Position numbers and translations under genes: made by a program | The notes under the pieces: model-generated | Told to the model about the DNA's origin: nothing | What the model saw: only the letters and a program-made list of their open reading frames with translations | Database searches by the model: none | Assembly: GCF_900188455.1 (NCBI RefSeq) | Contig: NZ_FZOL01000002.1 | Coordinates: forward strand, 361,293-425,292 | Origin: Pseudomonas japonica | GTDB taxonomy: Bacteria; Pseudomonadota; Gammaproteobacteria; Pseudomonadales; Pseudomonadaceae | DNA: 64,000 nucleotides | Reading direction: 5' to 3' | Shown: piece by piece, positions 25,026-34,386 of the stretch | How positions within the stretch are numbered: the stretch's first letter is position 1 | How the letters are laid out: each line of letters opens with the position of its first letter

Positions 25026-25859
25026 TCAAGGCCTTAGCTGATCCTCCAGCTTCATCGTCAGCGCCAGCGGGCTGCCCAGTCCGATCGCCTGGTCGCGCCA
25101 GAACAGGTAGCGCAGTTCGTTGCCCCCCTCCTGGAAATGCACCGCCAGTTCCTCGGCCGCCTGCACCACTCCGGCCACCGCCGCCAGTTCCAGCCAGTAG
25201 ACCCCGGCCCGGCTGTCGGCAGGCATCTGCTGTCCATGCAGCAGCCGATACCCGGCTTCGAAACGACAACGCGCATCACCGCGCTGAGCGCCGCGCAGAA
25301 ACCATTCGCAGGCCAGCCCCAGGTCCACACACCAGGGATTGGGCTCTTCATCGCTGTCGCAGGTTTCTTCTTCGTAGAGATCGCCCAACGCCGCCGCGGC
25401 CTCCGCCAGCCCGGCCTCGAAAGCGTGACGGTAGTACTCGGCGGCGCTGGCATAGGAGATGTTCACCCCCTTGCCGAAGTAATACTGCTGACCGAGGTTG
25501 AACCAGGCCACGGCGCTGCCCTGCAACGCCGCCATGCGCAGCAGATGCCCGGCCAGCACCGGGTCGGCGCGCCAGTAGCGGCCATTCAGCCAGATCCAGC
25601 CCAGGTCGTTGAGTGCCGCCACGCTGCCCGCCAGGGCCTGCCTGCGCAGGTCGGCATAGACCCCCTGCAGGTCCGGGGCCTCGTCCAGCAGGCTGACCAG
25701 GCTGAAGCTTTCGCCCAGCGCCGCGCGCTGCGCCGGCATGCCCACACCGGTGTACAAACGCCGTACATGCACGCGCGAGGGTGCGGAGATGACACGCTCT
25801 GGCAGCAGGCGCCCGAGCAGAGAATAGATATTGCTGGCAGCAGACATGTTCATCCTCAT
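25026..25859 (-). CDS. Sel1-like repeat protein
   Basis: 277 aa. Start ATG 25859 is preceded by AAGGAGGG. It contains Sel1-type TPR repeats: AALNDLGWIWLNGRYWRADP, AVAWFNLGQQYYFGKGVNIS, AEAAAALGDLYEEE, ARCRFEAGYRLLHG, roughly residues 80-225. Sel1 proteins scaffold protein interactions. There is no signal peptide, so it is cytoplasmic. The partner and function are unknown. It is divergent from the WYL regulator gene. Confidence 0.8.
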   Translation of the reverse strand: MRMNMSAASNIYSLLGRLLPERVISAPSRVHVRRLYTGVGMPAQRAALGESFSLVSLLDEAPDLQGVYADLRRQALAGSVAALNDLGWIWLNGRYWRADPVLAGHLLRMAALQGSAVAWFNLGQQYYFGKGVNISYASAAEYYRHAFEAGLAEAAAALGDLYEEETCDSDEEPNPWCVDLGLACEWFLRGAQRGDARCRFEAGYRLLHGQQMPADSRAGVYWLELAAVAGVVQAAEELAVHFQEGGNELRYLFWRDQAIGLGSPLALTMKLEDQLRP

Positions 25860-25987
25860 TGAACCGCCCTCCTTCTTGGAGTCCTTGTGGGCGATGAGGC
25901 TTGATTTTGCGCAGCGTCACGACAAAACCTGTCGCATACGCGTTCGTCGGGGCAATTCACCGGTTCGTCCTTGAAGTGGATAAATTA

Positions 25988-26002
25988 ATGGCAAATTGCC
26001 AT
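25988..26002. promoter_or_regulatory. 15-bp palindrome before WYL gene
   Basis: ATGGCAA-A-TTGCCAT is a perfect palindrome lying 54 bp before the preferred TTG start of the WYL regulator and 128 bp from the divergent Sel1 gene. Its position fits an autoregulatory operator. Its first three bases also form a possible in-frame ATG, which I do not favour as a start. Confidence 0.5.
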
Positions 26003-26056
26003 ATCATGTCGCGGACTTCGCGCGACCGCCGCAAGCCTAGACAAGGACTCACCGTT

Positions 26057-27061
26057 TTGCCCTCCGCCACCACCCGCTCCACCCTCAGCCGTCAATGGGA
26101 ACTGCTGCGCCAACTGCCCAGCCGCTCTCCCGGCATCACCAGCGCGGAACTGGTGATGCGTCTCAAGGACGCCGGTTTCAGCATCAGCAAGCGCAGCATC
26201 GAGCGTGACCTCAACGAGCTGTCGCTGATCTTCCCGCTGGAGCGCAACGACCGCAGCATTCCCTACGGTTGGTATTGGGCCGCGAATGCCTGCGTGGAGT
26301 TGCGTGGCCTGAGCGTGAGCGAGGCACTGAGCCTGGCGCTGGTGGAAGAAGCCGTGCGCCCGCTGCTCCCCGGCAGCATGCTCAAGGGCCTGGATGCGCG
26401 CTTCGCCCATGCGCGACAAAAGCTCGAACACCTGTCGGCGCAGAACAAGGCGGCGCGCTGGCTGGACAAGGTCGCCAGCGTGCGCCCGGAAATGAACATG
26501 CGCGCCCCCGAGGTGCCGGACAGCATCCTCGAGACCGTGCAGAAGGCGCTGCTCGAAGAACACCAGTTGCAGTGCCTGTACTACTCGGCGCACAACGACC
26601 GCACCGTCGAGCTGACCCTCAACCCGCTGGCACTGATCCAGCGCGGCCAGGTCGCCTACCTGATCGCCACGGCGCAGCCGTACAGCGATATCCGTCAGTT
26701 CGCCGTGCACCGTTTCCGCCAGTTGAGCGTGCTCGACAGCCCGGCCCAGGGCCTGGACGACTTCGACCTGCACAGCTACCTGCGCAGTGACGCCCTGCAG
26801 TTCGGCAGCGCGGAGAAGATCGAGCTGCGGGCCTGGATCAGCGACAACCTGGCCCGCCTGGTGCGCGAGACGCCGCTCTCACCCGACATGCAACTCACCG
26901 ACCTGGCCCACGGCCACCGCCTGCAGGCCACGGTCAGCAACAGCTGGAGCCTGCGCTGGTGGCTGCTGAGCCAGGGTGACGATCTGGTCGTCGAGCAACC
27001 GCCGGCCTTGCGCGAGCTGATCTCGCAAACCCTGAGCAAGGCGGCGGCGCAGTACCGTTAG
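26057..27061 (+). CDS. WYL-domain transcriptional regulator
   Basis: 334 aa if started at TTG 26057 (LPSATTRSTLSRQWELLRQL), which has AAGGA 9 nt upstream. ATGs at 25988 and 26006 are in frame but lack such a site. The N-terminal HTH_11-like winged helix (ITSAELVMRLKDAGFSISKR, then SIERDLNELS) precedes the WYL domain (about residues 140-235), with LQCLYYSAHNDRTVELTLNP and GQVAYLIATAQPYSDIRQFA, and a C-terminal WCX extension. WYL proteins sense ligands, often nucleic-acid related, and several regulate DNA damage or phage defence. The target here is unknown. Confidence 0.82.
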   Translation: MPSATTRSTLSRQWELLRQLPSRSPGITSAELVMRLKDAGFSISKRSIERDLNELSLIFPLERNDRSIPYGWYWAANACVELRGLSVSEALSLALVEEAVRPLLPGSMLKGLDARFAHARQKLEHLSAQNKAARWLDKVASVRPEMNMRAPEVPDSILETVQKALLEEHQLQCLYYSAHNDRTVELTLNPLALIQRGQVAYLIATAQPYSDIRQFAVHRFRQLSVLDSPAQGLDDFDLHSYLRSDALQFGSAEKIELRAWISDNLARLVRETPLSPDMQLTDLAHGHRLQATVSNSWSLRWWLLSQGDDLVVEQPPALRELISQTLSKAAAQYR

Positions 27062-27110
27062 CACTGCATGTCGGGGCGCCGAACCGCAGCGATGAGGACA
27101 GGACAGGCAA

Positions 27111-29018
27111 TCAAGCAGTTGCCTGCAACCCCGCCAGCAACAACCGCTGGTAGATTTCCTCCTTCAACCCTTCCGGCTTCTCCAGCCCCATCCTCGCCAA
27201 CTGCGCCGGCCAGGCCTCCGGCGGCGGGGCATCCAACGCCGCCTTGCCCAGCTCCAGCACCTCGCTCAACTTGAACTTGCTCTTCAACCAGTTCAGCGCG
27301 CGCAACAGATCGCGCTCTTCGTCCGTGAAGTCGCAGCCCAGCGGATACTCCGGAAACAGCCGCCCGTGCCGGCCTCGAACCGCCTCCAGGCGCTGCGGGG
27401 TGTTATCGCGATAGCGCCCATCCAGGACGAAATCCGCCGCCAGCTTGCCCGCCTTCCGTGCCTCGGCCTGCAACTGCGGCTGGAAGCGCGAATCGCTGAT
27501 CGCCAGCAGCCGCGCGATCACCTCGGCATCGGTCTGCCCACGCAGATCGGCGATGCCGTACTCGGTCACCACCACATCGCGCAGGTGCCGGGGAATGGTG
27601 CAGTGGCCGTAGTCCCAGACGATGTTCGAGTTCACCTCGCCGCCCGCCTCGCGCCACGAACGCAACAGCAGGATCGAGCGCGCGCCCTCCAGCGCATGGC
27701 CCTGGACCACGAAGTTGTACTGGCCGCCAACCCCGCTGAGCACCCGCCCGTCTTCCAGCTGGTCGGCCACGGCGGCGCCCATCAGGGTCATGCTGAATAC
27801 CGTGTTGATGAACCGCGCATCGCGGCGTTGCAGGCGCTTGAGCGACTCCTGGCCGTACAGCTCGTTGATGAAGCTGATCGCGCTCATGGCGATGCGACCG
27901 CGCATCGCCATCGGCAGCTCGCGCAAGCGCTGGTAGAACGCCTGCGGACCGAGGAAGAAACCGCCATGCACCAGCACGCCGTCGTCGCTGTCCGGCGCAC
28001 CGTCGAGGGCCGCCTGCTGACGCGCTTCGTCGGCATACACCGGACGCCGCACGACCCCCGCCTCCAGTAGCGCCAGCAGGCCGTTGACGAACATCTCGCT
28101 GCAGCCGTAGAGCCCATCGGCGAACGGCATCACCCCGCCTTCGCGCTCGATCAGGCGCTGCCACGGCGACAGATCCAGATCGCCGAGCAGGGCCTGATAA
28201 CCCGGATTGTCCGCCTGCCGCGCCAACAGCGCCGCGGCCAGGGCATCGCCCATCGCGCCGATGCCGATCTGCAGGGTGCCGCCGTCGCGCACCAGGGCGC
28301 TGGCGTGCAGGCCGATGAAGTGGTCCTGGGTGCCCACCGGCATGTTGGGCGTGGAAAACAGCCGGGTACGCTCGGGCGGGTCGATCAGCAGATCGAAATC
28401 CTCTCGCGCCAGCTCGGCGGTCCCGGGCATGTAGGGCAGTTCGGTATGCACCTGGCCGAGCAGCAGGATGGTTTCACCCGCGGCGCGACGGCGCTGGATC
28501 ATCGGCAGCAGGTCAAGGGTGATGTCGGGGTTGCAGCTCAGGCTCAGATGATCGGGACGCGAAGGGTCCTCGGCGACGATCTGGGCGATCAGGTTCAGGC
28601 CCTTGGCGTTGATGTCCCGCGCCGCATGGCTGTAGTTGCTGCTGACGTAGTCCTGCTGCGCCTGTGCGCTGTGCAGCAGGCTGCCCGGCTGGAGAAAGAA
28701 CTGCTCGACGCGGATGTTCGCCGGCAGCTGGCTGGCGCGCAGGTCGTGGAGGAAATCCAGCTCCGGATAATCGGCGAAGACCCGTTCGACGAAGGGTTCG
28801 AGAAAGCGTCGCTGCAGGCCGTCACCCAGCTCGGGGCGACCGAGGCACAGCGCCGTGTAGATCGTCAGCCGTCGCTCCGGCAACGCACGCACCCGCGCGT
28901 ACAACGCGTTGACGAACCGGTTGGGCTTGCCCAGCCCCAGCGGCAGGCCCATATGGATATGCGCCGGCAATCGCGCCAGTACCTGGTCCACTGCTTCCTC
29001 GATCGAAACCTTGCGCAC
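27111..29018 (-). CDS. Acetyl-CoA hydrolase/transferase family protein
   Basis: 635 aa. The CoA-transferase family I layout is visible: N-terminal HIHMGLPLGLGKPNRFVNAL, a central GTQDHFIGLHASALVRDGGTLQIGIGAMGDALAAALL, and the C-terminal GVGGQYNFVVQGHALEGARS and VTEYGIADLRGQTDAEVIAR. These enzymes move CoA between acyl groups (acetyl-CoA, succinate, propionate) or hydrolyse acetyl-CoA. At 635 aa it is longer than the roughly 500-aa succinate:acetate transferases, and the substrate is uncertain. It is monocistronic, upstream of a hairpin shared with the cytochrome gene. Confidence 0.82.
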   Translation of the reverse strand: MRKVSIEEAVDQVLARLPAHIHMGLPLGLGKPNRFVNALYARVRALPERRLTIYTALCLGRPELGDGLQRRFLEPFVERVFADYPELDFLHDLRASQLPANIRVEQFFLQPGSLLHSAQAQQDYVSSNYSHAARDINAKGLNLIAQIVAEDPSRPDHLSLSCNPDITLDLLPMIQRRRAAGETILLLGQVHTELPYMPGTAELAREDFDLLIDPPERTRLFSTPNMPVGTQDHFIGLHASALVRDGGTLQIGIGAMGDALAAALLARQADNPGYQALLGDLDLSPWQRLIEREGGVMPFADGLYGCSEMFVNGLLALLEAGVVRRPVYADEARQQAALDGAPDSDDGVLVHGGFFLGPQAFYQRLRELPMAMRGRIAMSAISFINELYGQESLKRLQRRDARFINTVFSMTLMGAAVADQLEDGRVLSGVGGQYNFVVQGHALEGARSILLLRSWREAGGEVNSNIVWDYGHCTIPRHLRDVVVTEYGIADLRGQTDAEVIARLLAISDSRFQPQLQAEARKAGKLAADFVLDGRYRDNTPQRLEAVRGRHGRLFPEYPLGCDFTDEERDLLRALNWLKSKFKLSEVLELGKAALDAPPPEAWPAQLARMGLEKPEGLKEEIYQRLLLAGLQATA

Positions 29019-29100
29019 GTTGTCGTCTCCCCATGGTGGCCGTTGCCTGAAGACTGGACCGGACGGATGTACGAATTACTGCACAGTAGCCCAGAAACGA

Positions 29101-29125
29101 CGAAGCCCGCGCAAGGCGGGCTTCG
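29101..29125 (-). terminator. Hairpin after cytochrome c5 gene
   Basis: CGAAGCCCGC (29101-29110) pairs perfectly with GCGGGCTTCG (29116-29125), 5-nt loop, 19 bp past the cytochrome gene stop on the minus strand. The T-tract is weak (TCGTTTC), so termination strength is uncertain. Confidence 0.6.
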
Positions 29126-29143
29126 GTGCGGCAGTCGCGCGGC

Positions 29144-29566
29144 TTACAGGCCGGACATCTTCTTGATGGCGCCTTTCAGGTCGTCATCCGAACAGTCGGC
29201 GCAGGTGCCTTTCGGTGGCATGGCGTTGATGCCGGTGATCGCCTTGGCGAGGATGCCGTCCAGACCACCCTGGTGGTCGGCGCGCTCTTTCCAGGCCGCG
29301 GTGTCGCCGACCTTCGGCGCGCCCAGCAGACCGGTGCCATGACAGGCGTTGCAGTGCTTGGCGATGATTTCATCCGGGGTCTTGGCAGCGCCGCCGCCAG
29401 CGGAGGCCGCCACTTCCATGCCCTTGCATTCCTGACCCTGGACGCAGACCTGGCCGACCGGCTCCAGGCGTTTGGCGATGTCGTCGTTGGTCGTAGCCTG
29501 GGCACTGACCGCCCAAAGGGCCACTACGGTAGCTGGTATGGCCAGCATTTTCTTGATTGGATTCAC
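29144..29566 (-). CDS. cycB: Cytochrome c5-type monoheme protein
   Basis: 140 aa from GTG 29566 (VNPIKKMLAIPATVVALW), preceded by GAGGG. The signal peptide ends at VSAQA. A single heme-binding CNACH (IAKHCNACHGTGLLGAPKVG) and a C-terminal Met ligand region (NAMPPKGTCADCSDDDL) with an extra Cys pair are typical of the c5 family. It is a periplasmic electron carrier, probably to terminal oxidases. It lies next to the pauR-dadX block, as cycB (PA5300) does in P. aeruginosa. Confidence 0.88.
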   Translation of the reverse strand: MNPIKKMLAIPATVVALWAVSAQATTNDDIAKRLEPVGQVCVQGQECKGMEVAASAGGGAAKTPDEIIAKHCNACHGTGLLGAPKVGDTAAWKERADHQGGLDGILAKAITGINAMPPKGTCADCSDDDLKGAIKKMSGL

Positions 29567-29708
29567 ACGTACACCCTCATGGTGGCTAGTCACGCCCGCG
29601 GCCACGGATTCGCAGGCGGCGCAAGTATAGCGGGAACCCTGACTCGCCGAAACAACCCTATTAAGTAAAGGGGTTTATCCGCGACAATCAGCCGCGCCAC
29701 CCTCCGTG

Positions 29709-30257
29709 TCAGAAGTTCGCGGGGGTGGCCGCGCTGATCAGCCTGGCCGGCTCATCGTAGGGGTTGCGAAAACGGTGCGGCTTGGTGCTTTCGAAATAGT
29801 AGCTGTCGCCCGCTTCGAGGATGAAGGTTTCCAGGCCCACCACCAGTTCCAGCTTGCCTTCGAGGAGGATGCCGGTCTCTTCGCCATCATGGGTGAGCAT
29901 CTCTTCGCCAGTGTCGGCGCCCGGCGGGTAGATCTCGTTGAGGAAGGCGATGGCACGGCTCGGGTGACCGTTGCCGACCAGCTTCATGGTTACCGCGCCG
30001 TCCGAAATGTCGATCAGTTCGTGGGCCTTGTAGACGATCTGCGTCGGGTTCTGCGGCAGCAGGTCCTCGGAGAAGAACTCCATCATCGACATCGGAATGC
30101 CGCCCAGCACCTTGCGCAGCGAGCTGATCGACGGGCTTACGCTGTTCTTCTCGATCATCGAGATGGTGCTGTTGGTCACGCCCGCGCGCTTGGCGAGCTC
30201 CCGCTGAGACAGGCCCTTGAGCTTGCGAATGGCTTGTAGTCGTTCACCGACGTCCAA
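29709..30257 (-). CDS. pauR: XRE/cupin regulator of polyamine catabolism
   Basis: 182 aa. An N-terminal XRE helix-turn-helix (LSQRELAKRAGVTNSTISMI, residues about 16-35) is followed by a C-terminal cupin (about 108-178; GEETGILLEGKLELVVGLET, then EAGDSYYFESTKPHRF). It has the PuuR architecture and the same neighbourhood as P. aeruginosa PA5301, described as PauR, the polyamine-responsive repressor of the pau genes. The window also carries pau-type enzymes at 34387, 40991 and 56562-60413, which are its likely targets. Confidence 0.85.
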   Translation of the reverse strand: MDVGERLQAIRKLKGLSQRELAKRAGVTNSTISMIEKNSVSPSISSLRKVLGGIPMSMMEFFSEDLLPQNPTQIVYKAHELIDISDGAVTMKLVGNGHPSRAIAFLNEIYPPGADTGEEMLTHDGEETGILLEGKLELVVGLETFILEAGDSYYFESTKPHRFRNPYDEPARLISAATPANF

Positions 30258-30363
30258 AGCTGGAGCCCTCCTGAAGAACGAAATGGGGTCGAAATGTGCG
30301 CCATCATCGCAACAGCGTTCAGTATTTACAACACTTCGACCCGCAGCTCGTCAGCAATGGCGC

Positions 30364-31437
30364 TCACTCTCCGGTATAGACCAAGGGCACTCGACGCAGG
30401 TTGCAGAAGATCTGGTAGGGGATGCTGCCGGCCTGGGTCGCCACGTCGCTGGCGAGGACGTTCTTGCCCCACAGCTCCACCGGGCTGCCGAGACCGGCTT
30501 GCGGGACGTCGGTCAGGTCGATGCACAGCATGTCCATCGACACCCGGCCGATCAGCTGGCTGCGCTGGCCCGCCACCAGCACCGGCGTGCCGGTGGGCGC
30601 GTGGCGCGGATAGCCGTCGGCGTAACCCATGGCGACCACGCCGACCCGGGTCGGCCGCGGGCTGACGAAGCGCGCGCCGTAGCCCACCGGCTCGCCGGCC
30701 GCCAGTTCGCGCACGCTGATGACCTTCGACTCCAGGGTCATCACCGGCTGCAGGCGCTCAGCCTCGGCCTGTGCGGTCTCGAACGGTGTCGCACCGTACA
30801 GCATGATGCCCGGGCGCACCCAGTCGCTGGGGACCTGCGGCCAACCCAGGACCGCCGGCGAATTGCGCAGGCTGACCTCGGCCTTGAGGCCCTGGCGCGC
30901 CGCCTCGAACACCGCGACCTGCTCGTTGCTGGCATTGCTGTCCAGTTCGTCGGCACGGGCGAAGTGGCTCATCAGCACGATCTTCGACACCTTCCCACTG
31001 CCCTGCAGACGCTGGTACGCCGCCTGGTAGTCGCGCGGATGCAGGCCGACGCGGTGCATGCCGCTGTCCAGCTTCAGCCAAACCTGGATCGGCCTGGCCA
31101 GGCTGGCCTTCTCGATCGCTTCCAGTTGCCACAGCGAATGCACCACGCACCAGAAATCATGCTTGACGATCAGCTCCAGTTCGCTGGCCTCGAAGAAGCC
31201 TTCGAGCAGCAGCACCGGCGCCTTGATCCCCACCTCGCGCAGCGCCAGCGCCTCTTCGATGCAGGCCACGGCGAAGCCGTCGGCCTCGGCTTCCAGGGCC
31301 AGGGCGCAGCGCACCGCGCCATGCCCGTAGGCATCGGCCTTGATCACCGCCAGGGCACGCGCCCCGGACAGCTGGCGGGCGAATCGGTAGTTGTGACGCA
31401 GCGCTTGGAGGTCTATCAGGGCACGGGCGGGACGCAT
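30364..31437 (-). CDS. dadX: Catabolic alanine racemase
   Basis: 357 aa. Type III PLP fold with Schiff-base lysine K33 ([14 protein letters not shown]). The second catalytic Tyr lies in [15 protein letters not shown], and [12 protein letters not shown] closes the active site. It interconverts L- and D-alanine, and in this operon (dadA, ridA, dadX) feeds D-alanine to the dehydrogenase. The order dadA-ridA-dadX and Lrp-type DadR across the divergent promoter match P. aeruginosa, supporting the catabolic dadX rather than the biosynthetic alr. Confidence 0.92.
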   Translation of the reverse strand: MRPARALIDLQALRHNYRFARQLSGARALAVIKADAYGHGAVRCALALEAEADGFAVACIEEALALREVGIKAPVLLLEGFFEASELELIVKHDFWCVVHSLWQLEAIEKASLARPIQVWLKLDSGMHRVGLHPRDYQAAYQRLQGSGKVSKIVLMSHFARADELDSNASNEQVAVFEAARQGLKAEVSLRNSPAVLGWPQVPSDWVRPGIMLYGATPFETAQAEAERLQPVMTLESKVISVRELAAGEPVGYGARFVSPRPTRVGVVAMGYADGYPRHAPTGTPVLVAGQRSQLIGRVSMDMLCIDLTDVPQAGLGSPVELWGKNVLASDVATQAGSIPYQIFCNLRRVPLVYTGE

Positions 31438-31525
31438 GACGGCAGCCTTCTGGCAGTCTGTTTGGAATAAAAGGCCCGGTGCCGCAACGACCTGTAAGCC
31501 AGGGCACCGGGTGAAGAGAGGAACG

Positions 31526-31879
31526 TTACGAGAGCGCGGCGACCACCGACATTTCGACGAGGATCTCCGGCTCGCAGAGCTTGCTTTCGACCGTGGCCCG
31601 GGCCGGCGCGACGCCCTTGGGCAGCCACTTGTCCCAGACCGCGTTCATGCCCTGGAAGTCGGCATCGATGTCCTTCAGGTAGATGGTCACCGAGAGCAGA
31701 CGGGTCTTGTCGGTACCGGCCAGGTCCAGCAGGCGTTCGATATTGCCCAGCGTCTCGCGGGTCTGCTGCTCGATCCCGGCGTTCATGTCGTCACCCACCT
31801 GGCCCGCCAGGTAGACGGTGCCGTTGTGGACGACGATCTGACTCATGCGCTCATTGGTGAGCTGGCGCTGGATTGCCAT
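31526..31879 (-). CDS. RidA family reactive-imine deaminase
   Basis: 117 aa YjgF/YER057c/UK114 fold. [17 protein letters not shown] and [19 protein letters not shown] are visible, with the conserved [10 protein letters not shown] region carrying the Arg used for 2-aminoacrylate/iminopyruvate hydrolysis. It removes the imines produced by DadA. It overlaps the 3' end of dadA by 29 bp, so the two are translationally coupled. It is the family member that sits in dad operons. Confidence 0.88.
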   Translation of the reverse strand: MAIQRQLTNERMSQIVVHNGTVYLAGQVGDDMNAGIEQQTRETLGNIERLLDLAGTDKTRLLSVTIYLKDIDADFQGMNAVWDKWLPKGVAPARATVESKLCEPEILVEMSVVAALS

Positions 31880-33152
31880 GCTTGGCGGTCTCCTGGTGGT
31901 GTCCGTAACGGGAAATGTCGAGGCCTTCGGCGCTGATCTGCGGTTTCTTGCGCGCCATCAGGTCGGCCAGCAGACGCCCGGAACCACAGGCCATGGTCCA
32001 GCCGAGGGTACCGTGGCCGGTGTTGAGGAACAGGTTGCGGAACGGCGTGGCACCGACGATCGGCGTACCGTCCGGGGTGGTCGGACGCAGGCCGGTCCAG
32101 AACTCGGCCTGGCGCAGGTCGCCGCCAAGAGGATAGAGATCGTTGACGATCATCTCCAGCGTTTCGCGCCGGCGCGGGTTCAGCGACAGGTCGAAACCGG
32201 CGATCTCGGCCATGCCGCCGACGCGGATGCGGTTGTCGAAACGGGTGATCGCGACCTTGTAGGTCTCGTCGAGGATGGTCGAGGTCGGCGCCATGTCCGG
32301 GTTGGTGATCGGCACGGTCAGCGAGTAGCCCTTGAGCGGGTACACCGGGGCCTTGATGCCCAGCGGCTTGAGCATCTGCGGCGAATAGCTGCCCAGGGCC
32401 AGCACGTAGCGGTCGGCGGTTTCCAGCTTGCCGTCGATCCACACACCGTTGATGCGGTCGCCGGCGAAGTCGAGGCGCTGGATGTTCTGGCCGAAGCGGA
32501 ACTCGACGCCGAGCTTGATCGCCATCTCCGCCAGGCGGGTGGTGAACAGCTGGCAGTCGCCGGTCTGGTCGTTGGGCAGGCGCAGGGCACCGGCGAGGAT
32601 ATCGGAGACATTGGCCAGGGCCGGCTCGACCCGGGCGATGCCGTCGCGGTCCAGCAGCTCGTAGGGCACGCCGGCCTGTTCGAGGACAGCGATGTCCTTG
32701 GCGGCGTTGTCGACCTGGGCCTGGGTGCGGAACAGCTGGGTGGTGCCGAGGGTGCGGCCTTCGTAGGCGATGCCGGTTTCGGCGCGCAGTTCGTCGAGGC
32801 AGTCGCGGCTGTACTCGGACAGGCGGACCATGCGCTCCTTGTTCACCGCGTAGCGGCTGGCGGTGCAGTTGCGCAGCATCTGCGCCATCCACAGGTACTG
32901 GTCGACGTCACCGGTGGCCTTGATCGCCAGCGGCGCGTGGCGCTCCAGCAGCCACTTGATGGCTTTCAGCGGCACGCCCGGCGCGGCCCACGGCGAGGCA
33001 TAACCCGGCGACACCTGGCCGGCGTTGGCAAAACTGGTTTCCATGGCCACCGCCGGCTGGCGATCGACCACCACGACTTCGAAACCTTGCCGGGCCAGAT
33101 AGTAGGCACTGGCGGTTCCGATCACACCGCTACCAAGTACCAGAACGCGCAT
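31851..33152 (-). CDS. dadA: D-amino acid dehydrogenase
   Basis: 433 aa from ATG 33152 ([20 protein letters not shown]), the FAD-binding GxGxxG at the very N-terminus. [20 protein letters not shown] and [19 protein letters not shown] near the end are signature DadA blocks. It oxidises D-alanine and other D-amino acids to keto acids, passing electrons to the respiratory chain as a membrane-associated flavoprotein. It is first in the dad operon, behind an Lrp-type operator. Confidence 0.94.
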   Translation of the reverse strand: MRVLVLGSGVIGTASAYYLARQGFEVVVVDRQPAVAMETSFANAGQVSPGYASPWAAPGVPLKAIKWLLERHAPLAIKATGDVDQYLWMAQMLRNCTASRYAVNKERMVRLSEYSRDCLDELRAETGIAYEGRTLGTTQLFRTQAQVDNAAKDIAVLEQAGVPYELLDRDGIARVEPALANVSDILAGALRLPNDQTGDCQLFTTRLAEMAIKLGVEFRFGQNIQRLDFAGDRINGVWIDGKLETADRYVLALGSYSPQMLKPLGIKAPVYPLKGYSLTVPITNPDMAPTSTILDETYKVAITRFDNRIRVGGMAEIAGFDLSLNPRRRETLEMIVNDLYPLGGDLRQAEFWTGLRPTTPDGTPIVGATPFRNLFLNTGHGTLGWTMACGSGRLLADLMARKKPQISAEGLDISRYGHHQETAKHGNPAPAHQ

Positions 33153-33257
33153 GTTGTTATCCCTCGAGGCGGCGCACCGCCACAATTTTGTGAATGGCAT
33201 GAATGCGCGCAGTGTAAAAAACTCGAGGCAGTGCATTTCACTATATAAAAACCTATA

Positions 33258-33279
33258 TTTGGCGAGAATTCTCGGCAAA
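33258..33279. promoter_or_regulatory. Lrp-type operator between dadA and dadR
   Basis: CGAGAATTCTCG (33263-33274) is a perfect 12-bp palindrome, and the flanks TTTG (33258-33261) and CAAA (33276-33279) extend the symmetry around single G bases. It ends 27 bp before the Lrp-family gene, fitting autoregulation and dadA activation. An AT-rich stretch (TATATAAAAACCTATATT) immediately left could be the promoter. Confidence 0.65.
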
Positions 33280-33306
33280 GTCGGCTTTTACAAAGGGGCA
33301 TCCACT

Positions 33307-33795
33307 ATGAGAACCCAGCACCAAAGCAAGCGCGAGCTGGACAAGATCGACCGCAACATCCTCCGTATCCTGCAGACCGACGGGCGTATTTCCTTCACCG
33401 AACTGGGCGAGAAGGTCGGCCTGTCGACCACGCCGTGCACCGAGCGGGTCCGCCGCCTGGAGCGCGAGGGCATCATCATGGGCTACAACGCCCGGCTCAA
33501 CCCGCAGCACCTCAAGGGCAGCCTGCTGGTGTTCGTCGAGATCAGCCTGGACTACAAGTCCGGCGACACCTTCGAGGAGTTTCGTCGTGCCGTGCTCAAG
33601 TTGCCTCACGTACTGGAATGCCACCTGGTCTCGGGGGATTTCGACTACCTGGTGAAAGCGCGGATTTCCGAGATGGCCTCGTACCGCAAGCTGCTCGGCG
33701 ACATCCTGCTCAAGCTGCCGCATGTACGCGAGTCGAAAAGCTACATCGTGATGGAAGAGGTGAAGGAGAGCCTGAACCTGCCGATTCCGGACTGA
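33307..33795 (+). CDS. dadR: Lrp-family regulator DadR
   Basis: 162 aa. AsnC-type helix-turn-helix (LDKIDRNILRILQTDGRISF, then TELGEKVGLSTTPC, residues 11-50) and RAM effector domain (LVFVEISLDYKSGDTFEEF, later HLVSGDFDYLVKARI). It is divergent from dadA over the 33258-33279 dyad. In P. aeruginosa the Lrp-type DadR binds L-alanine and activates dadAX, and this gene has the same position. Confidence 0.9.
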   Translation: MRTQHQSKRELDKIDRNILRILQTDGRISFTELGEKVGLSTTPCTERVRRLEREGIIMGYNARLNPQHLKGSLLVFVEISLDYKSGDTFEEFRRAVLKLPHVLECHLVSGDFDYLVKARISEMASYRKLLGDILLKLPHVRESKSYIVMEEVKESLNLPIPD

Positions 33796-33819
33796 GCATC
33801 AACGGCGGCCCCTCAAAAC

Positions 33820-33924
33820 TGTAGGAGCGGGCGTTGCCCGCGAAAGGACCGCAAAGCGGTCCCCTATCACGCTGTCATGAGGGACCGCTGCGCAGTCCTT
33901 TCGCGGGCAACGCCCGTTCCTACA
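33820..33924. repeat. REP doublet, tags outward
   Basis: TGTAGGAGCGGGCGTTGCCC at the left and GGGCAACGCCCGTTCCTACA at the right, with GGACCGCAAAGCGGTCC and GGACCGCTGCGCAGTCC stems. The GTTGCCCGCGAAAG core differs from the CTTGCCTGCGAAGG doublets. Placed between dadR and the YkgJ gene, overlapping the last codons of the latter (stop at 33920). Confidence 0.8.
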
Positions 33925-34273
33925 CCAGCACCTGCCGAGTCGTGGCAATGAACTCGTGCACCAACCGCTCCGCCCCCGGATCGATCATTTCCTCCGGTCC
34001 CCGCCCGCGCGGGCACGGCAGGCGCAGTGTGGTGCCGAACAGGCGGCAGATCAGCGGCCGCTCCTCGTACACCGTGCAGCCCTGCGGGCCAAGGTGCACA
34101 CAGTTGAGCTCGGCCAGCGCCGCCTCCTGCTCCTCGGCGCTCTTGCGCGGCAGGCGGGCCATTTCCTCGGAGGACGTGGTCACCGGCCCGCAGCAGTCAT
34201 GACAGCCGGGCACACATTCGAACGAGGGAATCTGCTCGCGCAGGAAACGGATCTTGTGGCTGTTGCAAGCCAT
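33920..34273 (-). CDS. YkgJ-type cysteine cluster protein
   Basis: 117 aa from ATG 34273 (MACNSHKIRFLREQ). The cysteine pattern CVPGCHDCCGPV, then C in LNCVHLGPQGCTVYEERPLICRL is the YkgJ/UPF0153 metal or Fe-S binding motif. Function in the family is unknown, though some members accompany modification enzymes. Its last 5 bp run into the REP doublet. An in-frame Met 11 codons upstream is also possible. Confidence 0.78.
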   Translation of the reverse strand: MACNSHKIRFLREQIPSFECVPGCHDCCGPVTTSSEEMARLPRKSAEEQEAALAELNCVHLGPQGCTVYEERPLICRLFGTTLRLPCPRGRGPEEMIDPGAERLVHEFIATTRQVLV

Positions 34274-34386
34274 GGCGCGGGACCGCAAGGAAAGAAAGAC
34301 CGCCATTTTGCCTGACGGTTGCCCGCCCGTGAAAGCACGGCCTATGCTGCGCCGACGTCAGAACACACTCATCCAGGACACCGCCT

